DNA of 64,000 nt from Acidobacteriota bacterium (lineage in GTDB: Bacteria > Acidobacteriota > Terriglobia > Bryobacterales > Bryobacteraceae). The stretch is taken from assembly GCA_017307505.1 (NCBI GenBank), contig JAFKEE010000025.1, positions 186,001-250,000 on the forward strand, read 5' to 3'. This document shows, in pieces, positions 7,612 through 16,303 of this stretch. The first letter of the stretch is position 1; each line of letters starts with the position of its first letter. The notes beneath the pieces are model-generated. The model was given only the letters and a program-made list of their open reading frames with translations. It did no database searches and was not told the DNA's origin. A program made the translations under genes and the position numbers.

Positions 7612-8994
7612 ATGGATGCTCCGAAAGATCGAGTGCTGGTGGTCGACGACGAGTCGAACCAACGCACGGCACTCGCTACGATGATCGCTGGCTGGGGATA
7701 CGAAACCGCTTCGGCCGCAAACGGAGCCGAGGCGCTCGACCGCCTGCGCGAGTTCGAAGCCAGCGCCATCGTCACCGACCTCATGATGCCCGGCATGGAC
7801 GGCAGTGAACTGCTGCGCCGGTTGAAGGATCAGGGGCAGGCGCCCCCCGCCATTGTTCTGACGGCCTTCGGCAACCTGGAAACCGCCATCGCGCTGGTGC
7901 ACGACCTCGGCGCGTTCTGGTTCCTGGAAAAGCCGCTGCAACCGGGCGCATTGCGCCTGTTGCTCTCGCGGGCCGTGGCCCAGTCGCGCCTCACCGACTA
8001 CAATGAGGCCCTGGAACGCCGGCTGAGTGAGCAGGGCGTGCTCGGCAACCTGGTGGGCGGCTCCGATGTCATGCAGCGGATCTTCTCCCTCATTCGCCAG
8101 GTAGCGCCTACCCGGGCCACCGTCCTGATCACGGGAGAAAGCGGCACCGGTAAGGAACTGGCTGCGCGCGCGATCCACGACCTGAGTCCGCGCCGGACAG
8201 CGCCATTCGTCGCCATCAACTGCGCCGCCCTCACGGAGACGCTGATCGAGAGTGAGCTCTTCGGCCATGAGAAGGGTTCGTTTACGGGCGCCGTCGAACG
8301 CCGCCGCGGGTGCTTTGAACTGGCGGACGGAGGCACGCTGCTGCTCGACGAAATCGGCGAAATGCCGGCGCCGACCCAGGCGAAACTGCTGCGCGTGCTT
8401 GAGGAGCGCAAAGTGCGCCGCCTGGGCGCGGCCCGCGAAGTGGAGGTCGACGTCCGCCTGCTGGCCGCCACCAATCGCGACCTGATGGCCGAGGTGAAGC
8501 AGAACCGCTTCCGCGAGGATCTCTTCTTCCGCCTGAACGTCTTCGAGGTTTCCCTGCCGCCCCTGCGCGAGCGCCGCGAAGACATCCCCGCCCTGTGCGA
8601 GGTGATGATCCGCGATATGAACATCCGGCATCAGTGCCGTGTCAGCGGCATCGATCCGGCCGCCATGAATCTGCTGCAGAGCCAGGAGTGGCCGGGCAAC
8701 GCCCGCGAACTCCGCAACGTGGTGGAACGCGCCGTCATTATCGCCGGGGAGGGTCCGCTGCAACCGGGGCACTTCTTCGGATTACAGTCCTCCGCCCGCG
8801 CCCCCGTCGTCAGCGGCGACGAAGTGCGCCTCAGCGTCGGCGCCACCATCGATGAAGCAGAGCGGGCTCTGATTGAGGCCACGCTCCGTCATACCGGCAA
8901 TAACCGGACCCGGGCCGCCACAATCCTCGGCATCAGCCAGAAGACTCTTTTCAATAAGCTGCGCGAGTACGGTGCTCCGGGCGGAACAGAGTAG
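7612..8994 (+). CDS. NtrC-family sigma-54-dependent response regulator
   Basis: 460 aa with three domains. The receiver (1-120) has D12/D13, phospho-acceptor D56 (IVTDLMMPG) and K in FLEKPL. The central AAA+ domain (about 145-375) has Walker A GESGTGKE, the sigma-54 contact loop as GSFTGA rather than the usual GAFTGA, Walker B TLLLDEIGEM and the R-finger region FREDLFFRLNVFEV. The C-terminal Fis-type helix-turn-helix ends with NRTRAATILGISQKTLFNKLREYG. It should activate RNA polymerase carrying sigma-54 from distant enhancer sites. The membrane kinase follows nine bases later and is the presumed phosphodonor. No -24/-12 promoter was recognised in the window, so targets are probably elsewhere. 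Confidence 0.94.
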   Translation: MDAPKDRVLVVDDESNQRTALATMIAGWGYETASAANGAEALDRLREFEASAIVTDLMMPGMDGSELLRRLKDQGQAPPAIVLTAFGNLETAIALVHDLGAFWFLEKPLQPGALRLLLSRAVAQSRLTDYNEALERRLSEQGVLGNLVGGSDVMQRIFSLIRQVAPTRATVLITGESGTGKELAARAIHDLSPRRTAPFVAINCAALTETLIESELFGHEKGSFTGAVERRRGCFELADGGTLLLDEIGEMPAPTQAKLLRVLEERKVRRLGAAREVEVDVRLLAATNRDLMAEVKQNRFREDLFFRLNVFEVSLPPLRERREDIPALCEVMIRDMNIRHQCRVSGIDPAAMNLLQSQEWPGNARELRNVVERAVIIAGEGPLQPGHFFGLQSSARAPVVSGDEVRLSVGATIDEAERALIEATLRHTGNNRTRAATILGISQKTLFNKLREYGAPGGTE

Positions 8995-8997
8995 AAT
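8992..8997 (+). promoter_or_regulatory. -10-like TAGAAT overlapping the regulator stop codon
   Basis: TAGAAT at 8992-8997 contains the TAG stop of the regulator and ends six bases before the ATG of the kinase at 9004. It may give the kinase its own leaderless transcript inside the operon. Confidence 0.4.
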
Positions 8998-9003
8998 ACC
9001 TCA

Positions 9004-10827
9004 ATGTCCTTGCGCCTCCGATTACTGCTGTTGATGATCGGCATGGTGGCCGCGCTGTCCGTGCTCATGCTCGGAATCCAGCTCAACTCGCTCATCTCCG
9101 TGTGGCTGGCCCATACGGCGGAGCGGGCGGCCTCCACCGCACAGTTCGTCAAGAGCTACGTGATGGAACGCGCCCAGGAACGCGCCAACAACATTCAGCC
9201 TCCCGCCGGGGACCTGAACAACCAGATTCGTCTCTGGCGCGCCGCCATCTCCGAGGATACGGAACTGCCGGATCTCCTCAGCTCCACCCTCACGCAGACG
9301 CGGTCGATTGTCGAGATCTCGGTCTCGGGGGAACGAGGCCGCATCCTGGCCTCCTCTAATCCTGATCGGAGAGGCCGGCTGATCGGCGGCATGCTGCCCT
9401 TCAAATCCCTGGTGGACATGAATCCGTTTGACCGCTTCCTGCAGGTTCTGCGCGGCCAGATGGATTACGAAAACCGCGTGGACCTCGGAGTGCCGGGCCA
9501 GAAAGAGGCCGTGTTCACGATCCAGGTCCTGGTTTCCAGCGCGCTGCTGCGGGACGCCATCGTGCCCGAGGTGTACCGCACCGCCCTTGCCTCGCTGCCG
9601 CTCTTCGTCTTTTCTATCCTCATCGCCTGGGTCGCCGCCCAGATTGCCCTGCGTCCCCTGGCCGGCATCAGCCAGACGATCGACCAGATCACGCGGGGCG
9701 AAACCATGCCGGATCAGCACCATCACATCTCCAGCACCAGGGAACTGGCGGCGGTGCAGGAGAAGCTGCGCTTCCTGGGCGAACAGTTCCGTGGGGCGCA
9801 GATGGGGGCCACCCAGTTGCGGGGCAGTGTCGAGCGGCTGCTGGAGCGGCTGGAGGAGGCTATCTTTCTTTTTGATGCCAGCGGCCGTCTCATCGTCTGC
9901 GGGGAGCCCGTCGAGCGGCTTCTGAATATGAGGCGCGCTGACATCACGCGGCGAAAGATCGAGGAACTGTTCCCCGGTTCCCTGCCCGTCGGAGCCGCCA
10001 TAGCCTCGGCCATCGTCGAACGGCGCCCCTTGCGCGACACTCAGGTGGGCCGCTTCATGCTGAATCTCGACTTCCTGCCGGACGGCGCGCTGCTGCTGCG
10101 CATCCGGGACGCCGAGGGCCGCCAACTGGTGGAGAAGCAGTTGAGCCTGTCCACCCGTCTGGCCGCCATCAACCGCCTTACGGGCGGCGTCGCCCACGAG
10201 ATCAAGAATCCGCTGAATTCCATTGCCCTGCGCCTGGAACTGTTGCGATCTCGCGTTCTGCCAGAGGTGCCTGAGGCCAATGGCGAGATCGAGGTGATCG
10301 CGCAGGAGATCACCCGGCTCGACCGCGTGGTGCGCACGTTCCTCGATTTCACGCGCCCGCTGGAACTCCGCACGCGCGAATGCGACCTGGGCTGCCTCGC
10401 CGCGGAATCGGTGGAGCTCATCCGGCCGCAGGCGGAACTGGCCGGGATCCGGGTGGAAACTACCGGTCTCGACACGCACGTGGAAGTGCGTGTCGACGAT
10501 GACCTCATTAAGCAGGTGCTGATGAATATTCTCAGCAACGCGATGGAAGCCATGCCGGACGGTGGACAACTTCAGGTCAACTTGAGAAACTCAGGCCGGG
10601 AGGCGATGCTCGACATTCTGGATTCCGGTCCGGGTATCCCTCCTGAAATGAGAGATAAGATCTTTCAGCTTTATTACACAACGAAAGAAAAGGGCTCAGG
10701 CATTGGATTGGCCATGGCGTTCAGGGCCATGCAAATGCATGATGGAGGAATAGAAGTGGGCGGTGGCGAGGGCAGAGGTACGACCTTCCGGTTACGATTC
10801 CCGGTTAACGATGGAGCAGCCGAGTGA
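9004..10827 (+). CDS. Membrane sensor histidine kinase, partner of the NtrC-type regulator
   Basis: 607 aa. A transmembrane helix near residues 5-27, an extracytoplasmic domain of about 160 residues, a second helix (LASLPLFVFSILIAWVAAQIAL), a HAMP-like linker, a PAS-like domain (EEAIFLFDASGRLIVCGEPVERLLN), the phospho-acceptor helix LTGGVAHEIKNPLNSIALRLELL with His near residue 399, and a catalytic ATPase domain with NILSNAMEAM, DSGPGIPPE and GSGIGLAMA motifs. The HEIKNPL form is typical of NtrB-like kinases that partner NtrC-type regulators, which fits the gene next door. The last codons overlap the start of the lipoprotein gene. Confidence 0.92.
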   Translation: MSLRLRLLLLMIGMVAALSVLMLGIQLNSLISVWLAHTAERAASTAQFVKSYVMERAQERANNIQPPAGDLNNQIRLWRAAISEDTELPDLLSSTLTQTRSIVEISVSGERGRILASSNPDRRGRLIGGMLPFKSLVDMNPFDRFLQVLRGQMDYENRVDLGVPGQKEAVFTIQVLVSSALLRDAIVPEVYRTALASLPLFVFSILIAWVAAQIALRPLAGISQTIDQITRGETMPDQHHHISSTRELAAVQEKLRFLGEQFRGAQMGATQLRGSVERLLERLEEAIFLFDASGRLIVCGEPVERLLNMRRADITRRKIEELFPGSLPVGAAIASAIVERRPLRDTQVGRFMLNLDFLPDGALLLRIRDAEGRQLVEKQLSLSTRLAAINRLTGGVAHEIKNPLNSIALRLELLRSRVLPEVPEANGEIEVIAQEITRLDRVVRTFLDFTRPLELRTRECDLGCLAAESVELIRPQAELAGIRVETTGLDTHVEVRVDDDLIKQVLMNILSNAMEAMPDGGQLQVNLRNSGREAMLDILDSGPGIPPEMRDKIFQLYYTTKEKGSGIGLAMAFRAMQMHDGGIEVGGGEGRGTTFRLRFPVNDGAAE

Positions 10828-11534
10828 CCATGAGATCTACTCCCATCTGGATCCTCACGGCGGTGCTGGCCCTCGGTCTGCCTGGTTGCTCAAAGTTCAG
10901 GAAGGCGCCCCAGCCGCCGCCCGCGCCTGCTCCGGTCCAGCCGAAGATTGAGCCGCCCGTTACGCCTCAACCACAGGCCAAACCGATCGAAGAACCACCA
11001 CTGCCTGCTACGCCGCAACCGGCGCCCGACATTGAACCGCAGGTGATCCGGCCGAAACTGGGGCAGGTGGAACCGCCCAAGCCAACATCCCCCGCCCGCC
11101 GGCGCGCGAAGCAGACCCGCAGCGCGGCGAGCCCCAAGCCGGTGAAGCCGTCTGAGCCCTCCGCCGGCACACCCGCTGCGCAGGCTCCAGTGCAGCCACC
11201 GGTCCAAACACCCAGCCAGCAGGTGCCCGACCCGGCACCAGTCAATCCGGCTCCGCCGCCGACGAAGCCGGAGATCAAGCTGGCCGAGGTGCTGACCGAG
11301 GAACAGCGCCGCGACTACAACCAGACCATTGATGACAGCGTCGGGGAAGCGCGCCGCGCCCTGGTTTCGTTGCAGGGACGCACGCTCAGCAGAGAGCAGT
11401 CGGAGAATGAAAGCCGGGTCCGGACGTTTATCCGGCAAGCGGAAGATACGCGCGCCTCCGACGTGAGGGCAGCGGCCCAGTTGTCGCGGCGTGCCGCCCT
11501 GCTTGCACGGGAATTGCTGGAATCGCTGAAGTAA
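10824..11534 (+). CDS. Proline-rich lipoprotein coupled to the kinase gene
   Basis: 236 aa. A lipoprotein signal peptide ends in LGLPGC, with the cysteine near residue 22. Residues 25-150 are an extended proline/alanine/lysine-rich segment of the kind that spans periplasm or cell wall. The last 85 residues are helical and charged (VLTEEQRRDYNQTIDDSVGEARRAL, QSENESRVRTFIRQAEDTRA), suggesting a coiled-coil or TPR-like domain. GTG 10824 overlaps the kinase stop and has GGAG at 10813-10816 seven bases upstream; ATG 10830 is the alternative. Translational coupling to the kinase suggests it may be a sensor accessory or envelope anchor for that pathway, which is inference. Confidence 0.75.
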   Translation: MTMRSTPIWILTAVLALGLPGCSKFRKAPQPPPAPAPVQPKIEPPVTPQPQAKPIEEPPLPATPQPAPDIEPQVIRPKLGQVEPPKPTSPARRRAKQTRSAASPKPVKPSEPSAGTPAAQAPVQPPVQTPSQQVPDPAPVNPAPPPTKPEIKLAEVLTEEQRRDYNQTIDDSVGEARRALVSLQGRTLSREQSENESRVRTFIRQAEDTRASDVRAAAQLSRRAALLARELLESLK

Positions 11535-11536
11535 GC

Positions 11537-11938
11537 CTACTGCATCAGCCCGAACAGGCTGACCGCCATGTCGCGCACCGTGGTGCCTAGTGCGAGTACC
11601 GCCTCGGTCAGCACGTGCCGTGCCTCGCTGCCACCAGTCAACATCCAGACCGCGAAGCCGATCCAGAACAGAGTCCACACCAGCGACCATAACGGAGCGA
11701 TAGAGTTCCGGCGGCACTCCGCGGCCCACTGCGCCCGCATCGTGGCACTCTCGGCCCGCCAGGCGTGCTTCATCTGGGCCTGTTCGGCCCGCCAGGCCGC
11801 CCGCATCTGCGCCGTCTCCTCCCGCCACGCCGCCTTCTGGCTGGCGTTCCATGCCCTGGCCTGCCAGCGCCAGGGGAAGGGCCCATAGGAGGAATGGAAC
11901 AGGGTCGAGAACGGGTTAGGATTGGGGCCGAATCTCAT
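11537..11938 (-). CDS. Membrane protein with 11-residue aromatic/charged repeats
   Basis: 133 aa. After a short Pro/Phe-rich start, residues about 26-75 hold about four tandem copies of an 11-residue unit of the form AWRAExAQMRA (WNASQKAAWRE, then AAWRAEQAQMK, HAWRAESATMR, AQWAAECRR). These would form an amphipathic or coiled-coil helix lined with tryptophans. A hydrophobic segment follows (IAPLWSLVWTLFWIGFAVWML), then a second weaker one near the end. No family recognised. Minus-strand upstream GGGAAGAG offers a weak ribosome site. Convergent with the lipoprotein gene, with two bases between stop codons; it lies downstream of, and in the same direction as, the small secreted gene at 12056. 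Confidence 0.6.
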   Translation of the reverse strand: MRFGPNPNPFSTLFHSSYGPFPWRWQARAWNASQKAAWREETAQMRAAWRAEQAQMKHAWRAESATMRAQWAAECRRNSIAPLWSLVWTLFWIGFAVWMLTGGSEARHVLTEAVLALGTTVRDMAVSLFGLMQ

Positions 11939-12055
11939 AAAGTGCTCTTCCCAATGTTACGAAGGCGGCGGGATTTGTGTTCCTGAAATGATGGGGAAAG
12001 TCACGAAGTGTCCGGAATTGGAACTCCGGCGTTCGTTCCCGAAGCGGGCCGGAAG

Positions 12056-12439
12056 CTAGATGAAGCGTGCCCGAATCGGCGGCAACTCCAGCAGCAGCAG
12101 TTCTTTAACCCCATCCGGGCCGCGTAGGTCCAGTAACAGTTCCCCGTCGGCGGTCAGGTGCAGGCTGAAGCTCACGAACGGAATGTTCTTCCTCTCCAGC
12201 CGCATCCACTCGATCACCTCGGCCGGCTCCGCGGTTTCACCGTCGAGCACATAACGGAACCCGTCAGCCAGTTCGGTTCGCTCGTTCGCAGACCGGATTA
12301 CCCTATTCGTAAGTGTCTGATAGCGCTCGCTTTCAGCCTCAGACAGAGAAGTCTCGCCGGCATCGGCCGGCGGCTTCCACGGCTCCGCCATAAGGCATCC
12401 GAAGGTGGCCATCAGGACGAGCAGAAGCTTGAGTTTCAT
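12056..12439 (-). CDS. Small secreted hypothetical protein
   Basis: 127 aa with a signal peptide (MKLKLLLVLMATFGCLMAEP; the cysteine is not in a good lipobox). The mature part is acidic with a helical stretch (LSEAESERYQTLTNRVIRSANERTEL) and a beta-rich end (VSFSLHLTADGELLLDLRGPDGV). No family recognised. The start is secure: AGGAGG lies about ten bases upstream on the minus strand. Divergent from the large ATPase gene across 223 bp. Confidence 0.7.
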   Translation of the reverse strand: MKLKLLLVLMATFGCLMAEPWKPPADAGETSLSEAESERYQTLTNRVIRSANERTELADGFRYVLDGETAEPAEVIEWMRLERKNIPFVSFSLHLTADGELLLDLRGPDGVKELLLLELPPIRARFI

Positions 12440-12465
12440 ACGCGGATCCCCTCCTGCTGAACTCG

Positions 12466-12480
12466 CCGGCCCTGGGCCGG
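12466..12480. promoter_or_regulatory. Perfect GC palindrome, possible operator
   Basis: CCGGCCC-T-GGGCCGG is a perfect 7-1-7 inverted repeat, 27 bp upstream of the small secreted gene start. A one-base centre cannot form a hairpin loop well, so a protein-binding site is more likely than a terminator. GC-rich palindromes also arise by chance here. Confidence 0.25.
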
Positions 12481-12662
12481 TGTGTCGGTTTGACTACGGT
12501 AATTCGGGTTCCCGCCACGCAGACAGGTCAGTGCCGTATCGGGAAACAGGGTCGTCATCGATTGTTGAATGTCATGCAAGCGGGGCACCAAAAGTAAACC
12601 ACTCATAGCCCGCAAGATTGCCGTTAAATGGCAGGGGTATCGATGCTGTATTCTGATTCACT

Positions 12663-15437
12663 ATGAGGAGCACGGAGATCGAAGCGGTACTCGATGCTTT
12701 CCTGGTAGAGCAGCAGGCCCGCGCTCAGAAGTTGATCTCCGCCTTCGAATCCGCCTGGCGCGACACCCAGATCCTGCTGGCCGCCCAATCCGACATCTTC
12801 CGGACCCATCCGGGCAGGACGGAGCCCGGCGTCGAACTCTCCGCCATCGAGAGTCTGATGTACGAGTCCGGACGGCCCCTGCTTTTCGATGTCGTGGCCG
12901 GATTGCGGCGCGTCAAACCGCAGGAACGCGCTCTTTCGGGTCTGGAAGACTACGAGTCCGCCGCCGAGGACCTCCTCAGCCGGCTGCCGGTGGAAGTGGA
13001 GGTTCCCAAGCAGGAGTGGCTGAGCGTCCTCACTCCACAGGCCGGCAGCCCGCTGCTGGCCCTCTCCGCCCGGCTGCGCCACCACCCCGAGGTTCTGCCT
13101 CTGCGCGAGCTGCTCGGCTGTTTCTTCCAGCAGGAGTCGAATCTGCGCGCCCGGCTCGACGGGGCGGTGTTCGTCGTTCTCGCCAAAGCCGTGCTGCTGC
13201 TGCTGGAGCCTTGGCAGCACGTCCGCCGGGAGGCCCTGGGCGTCCTGGCCGGCCACCACGGAGGTTCGTTCGAGGAGCAGCGGCAGCGCTGGATGGAAGC
13301 GCTGGTCGCGCTGCACCACCAGGGCGAGGATGCTCTGCAGAATCAGGCCGCCTGGGCCGCCGCCTCCACCGAGCGTGTCGCGCAGTTCCTCCTCCGTCAT
13401 AGCGAACCCTTCCCTCAGCCGCAGCACCAGGAACTGCTCGATGGCCGCCAGAACCTGTTCCGTTATTGGGCCCGGCAGCGGCGCAGCGTCAATGCCGCGG
13501 TGGAAGTCGAGTACGACCTCGGCCAGGCGGCCCTGGAAGGCGTCTCGTGCGGACGCGCGATCCTGCTGCAACTCGACCAGGAGCAGGCCGGCCTGCTGCA
13601 GGAACTGGACACCGTCATCTACTGGCTGCAGACCTTCGGCCTCGACAATACGGCGGACTTCCCCGCCCCCCAGAACAACCTTGTCTCGGGCGAGGATCAT
13701 GCCTCGGACTGGCAGCGCCGGCTCGAGAGCTTCGCCGAAGCCCACATCCCCCAGTCCTGTGATGCACTGCAGCCGCGCAAACCCCTGCCGGTGCGCACCG
13801 GAGCCTGGCGGCAGATCTACCCGCGCAAGGTGTTCCTCGCAGCCCTCGACGGCATCGGCCATAGTCGTGTGCTGGAGGGCTGCCGCGAAGCGGAGGCGGT
13901 CCACCGCTCCGTCGTCCGCGAAATCGAACGAACGCGGGAGGTCGTCGAGTTTGGCCTGGAAACCGCGCGGGAGGAGGGCCAGGGCGCCATTGCCCAGGAA
14001 AGCGTCAGCAACGCCCTCGCGCTCGCCATCTATCAGCGGGAACGAACCCAAAGTCCGCGAGCTCTCGTGGAACAGCGGCTGGTCGAGGGCCTGGCCGGAG
14101 CGCTCTTCCTCACCCACTTCACGCTGGAGCAGCGCCGATTGGGGCTGGTCGCCCAGCTGATCCGGAACCGTGGCTCGGCTGCGTTCGAGACAGCTCGGGA
14201 ACTCGGCTTTCACGGCACCTCGGAGGGCGTTCGCCGTTTCACACTGGCTGCCGGCGCAGCTTACCGCTCGGCCCTGGTCAAAATCGGCTGGGAACCGCCG
14301 CCGGTTGAGGCGCTGGAGCAGGTGGCCGTGCGCGGCTACGTCGACGAAGTGCTGAACCTGCGCTCCGACGTCTACGACCTGCCGATGATCTACCGGCGCC
14401 TGTTCCGCCTGGCGCCGCTGCAGGACCCTCGTTTCCTGGTCGGCCGCGAAACGGAGATGGGCGCGCTGTCTACCGCGCGCAGCCTGTGGGACGCGGGCCG
14501 CGGTGTCGCCGTGCTGATTGTCGGCGCCAGGGGCAGCGGCAAGACCAGTATGTTGAATTGCGCGGTCGCCGGACGGTTTGCCGACATACCCGTCGTGCAG
14601 AGCTACTTCACGCGGCGCCTGACTACGGCCGAAGACATTCACGGCTTCTTGTGCGAGCTGCTCCAACTGCCGGCAGGCAGCGATGTGACCGGAGCCCTGC
14701 GGTCCACGCGCCGGGTAATGATTCTGGAGGAACTGGAACGAACCTTTCTGCGCCGCCTGGGCGGCTTCCAGGCCATTCATGAGCTGCTGCGCATCATCTC
14801 CGCCACCTCGCGCACAACGCTCTGGGTGCTCAGCATGAACCAGCACTCCTACCGCTTCCTGGATGCCGCGGTCGGCCTGGGGGAACACTTCTCCCACCGC
14901 ATCAACGCCATGGCCGTCACTCCGGAGGAGTTGAAGAGCGCCATCCTGATGCGGCATCACCTTTCCGGGCTCCGGCTGCAGTACCCGCCGCCGCTCAAGG
15001 CGGATCCGCGCATGGGCCGCCTGCGTGCCCTGCTGGGATTGCAGCAGGATCCCGAGGCACGCTTCTTCGACTCGCTCTACCGCCAATCGGAGGGGATCTT
15101 CCGTAGCGCCTTCGAGCTGTGGCAGAAATTCATGGATCGCGTGGAGGGCGGGGTTCTTTACCTCAGGCAGCCCGAAGAGCCGGACTCTTCGGCCCTGCTG
15201 GCAAGCCTGACTCTGGCGGATTCGCACACCTTGCACGCCATCGTCCAGCACGGCAGCCTGACCGTGGAAGATCACGCCGGCATCTTCGAATGCACTTTAG
15301 AAGACAGCCGGCTGAGGCTGGAAAAGCTGATCGCCCTGGAGTTCCTGGAACCCGATCCGCTCTACCCCGGACTCCGCATCCGCCCCGAGGCCGGCCGCCT
15401 CGTCCACATGGCTCTCTACCGCATGAATCTGATCTGA
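12663..15437 (+). CDS. Large P-loop (AAA/STAND-like) ATPase paired with an MscS channel
   Basis: 924 aa. The first ~580 residues are mostly helical and match nothing I recognise. A linker [12 protein letters not shown], typical of the entry to STAND/AAA ATPase domains, leads to Walker [15 protein letters not shown] (about 619-628), a Walker B-like strand [13 protein letters not shown] (about 685), a sensor-like strand [12 protein letters not shown] and a C-terminal winged-helix-like region ([22 protein letters not shown] to [11 protein letters not shown]). No clear transmembrane helix. The MscS gene starts four bases after its stop, so the pair is almost certainly one operon. Inference: ATP binding in this protein controls the channel. 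Weak start signals: TATTCT ends eight bases before the ATG and no Shine-Dalgarno is seen. Confidence 0.8.
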   Translation: MRSTEIEAVLDAFLVEQQARAQKLISAFESAWRDTQILLAAQSDIFRTHPGRTEPGVELSAIESLMYESGRPLLFDVVAGLRRVKPQERALSGLEDYESAAEDLLSRLPVEVEVPKQEWLSVLTPQAGSPLLALSARLRHHPEVLPLRELLGCFFQQESNLRARLDGAVFVVLAKAVLLLLEPWQHVRREALGVLAGHHGGSFEEQRQRWMEALVALHHQGEDALQNQAAWAAASTERVAQFLLRHSEPFPQPQHQELLDGRQNLFRYWARQRRSVNAAVEVEYDLGQAALEGVSCGRAILLQLDQEQAGLLQELDTVIYWLQTFGLDNTADFPAPQNNLVSGEDHASDWQRRLESFAEAHIPQSCDALQPRKPLPVRTGAWRQIYPRKVFLAALDGIGHSRVLEGCREAEAVHRSVVREIERTREVVEFGLETAREEGQGAIAQESVSNALALAIYQRERTQSPRALVEQRLVEGLAGALFLTHFTLEQRRLGLVAQLIRNRGSAAFETARELGFHGTSEGVRRFTLAAGAAYRSALVKIGWEPPPVEALEQVAVRGYVDEVLNLRSDVYDLPMIYRRLFRLAPLQDPRFLVGRETEMGALSTARSLWDAGRGVAVLIVGARGSGKTSMLNCAVAGRFADIPVVQSYFTRRLTTAEDIHGFLCELLQLPAGSDVTGALRSTRRVMILEELERTFLRRLGGFQAIHELLRIISATSRTTLWVLSMNQHSYRFLDAAVGLGEHFSHRINAMAVTPEELKSAILMRHHLSGLRLQYPPPLKADPRMGRLRALLGLQQDPEARFFDSLYRQSEGIFRSAFELWQKFMDRVEGGVLYLRQPEEPDSSALLASLTLADSHTLHAIVQHGSLTVEDHAGIFECTLEDSRLRLEKLIALEFLEPDPLYPGLRIRPEAGRLVHMALYRMNLI

Positions 15438-15441
15438 GGTT

Positions 15442-16260
15442 ATGCCCATGCAATCAGCATTCCTGATAGTCTCCGGCGGCTTTGATTTCTTCACTGTGCT
15501 GACGTTCGGCAGTATCCTTGGCGCACTCGTGATCCTGGTGTTGGCCTGGCTGGCCATCCGCTGGCTCACGCGCTGGCTCGACAGCCTCAGCGCGCGCAGC
15601 TCCCAGGCGCGCTTCTTCATCAACTGGCTTCAGCCCGTCGTCCGCATCACCCTTTGGTTCGTGGCGATCCTGCTGTGCTTCCAGTTGCTGGCCCCGTCCC
15701 GCGACACGTTCCTGGCGGGGATTGCCTCCATCGGCATTGCCTTGGGCCTGGGCGCGCAGGACCTGGTGAAGAACCTGATCGGCGGGCTGGTGGTCCTGGC
15801 GGACCGGCCCTACCAGTTGGGCGATCGCGTCAAGATCGGCGACGCGTACGGCGAGATCGACCACATCGGACTGCGCAGTACCAAGCTCACGACACCAGAG
15901 GACACCCGCATCACCATCCCGAACGCGATGATCCTCAGCGAGCAGGTCTACAACTCAAACTCAGGCGTGCCCGACTGCCAGGTGGTGACGGATCTCTTTC
16001 TGCCGCCGGACTCGGATCCCGACCTGGCCGCGCATCTGGGTCGCGAGGCAGCCTTCTGCTCGCCATTCCTGCTGGCACGGAAGCCTGTGGTGGTGCTGAC
16101 ACAGCAGGGGTTTGATCAGGGTCCGTACCTGCGGCTGCGCATCAAATGCTACGTGCACGACCACCGGTACGAACCGCGGATCCAGAGCGACATTACCGCC
16201 AGGGTCAGCCGGGAACTGCGGCGGCTGGGCATCCTGCAGCGTTGGGTACAGGGGACCTGA
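15442..16260 (+). CDS. MscS-family small-conductance mechanosensitive channel
   Basis: 272 aa. Three transmembrane helices: an N-terminal one ([21 protein letters not shown]), a second ([19 protein letters not shown]) and the pore-lining one ([28 protein letters not shown]), followed by the MscS beta domain ([43 protein letters not shown]) and a cytoplasmic alpha/beta domain. Such channels open with membrane tension to release solutes. A GAGGT ribosome site lies just before ATG 15442; ATG 15448 is also possible. Tight linkage to the P-loop ATPase suggests gating by a cytoplasmic nucleotide-dependent partner rather than tension alone, which is inference. Confidence 0.9.
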   Translation: MPMQSAFLIVSGGFDFFTVLTFGSILGALVILVLAWLAIRWLTRWLDSLSARSSQARFFINWLQPVVRITLWFVAILLCFQLLAPSRDTFLAGIASIGIALGLGAQDLVKNLIGGLVVLADRPYQLGDRVKIGDAYGEIDHIGLRSTKLTTPEDTRITIPNAMILSEQVYNSNSGVPDCQVVTDLFLPPDSDPDLAAHLGREAAFCSPFLLARKPVVVLTQQGFDQGPYLRLRIKCYVHDHRYEPRIQSDITARVSRELRRLGILQRWVQGT

Positions 16261-16261
16261 A

Positions 16262-16289
16262 GCGCGGCCCCCATTCGAAGAGGCCGCGC
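16262..16289. terminator. GC hairpin between convergent mscS and acs
   Basis: GCGCGGCC and GGCCGCGC form an 8-bp perfect stem with a 12-base loop, in the 43-bp gap between two convergent stop codons. There is no T-run on either side, so it is a weak or factor-assisted terminator at best. Confidence 0.4.
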
Positions 16290-16303
16290 CCGTCAGGCAT
16301 GCG

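Noticed and set aside
7546-8772. A 408-codon minus-strand open frame opposite the NtrC-type regulator
   Set aside because: No motif; the plus strand encodes all three NtrC domains.
12624-15275. An 883-codon open frame on the minus strand opposite the ATPase gene
   Set aside because: It has no recognisable domain and is explained by high GC codon bias; the plus-strand frame has a Walker A motif and is coupled to mscS.
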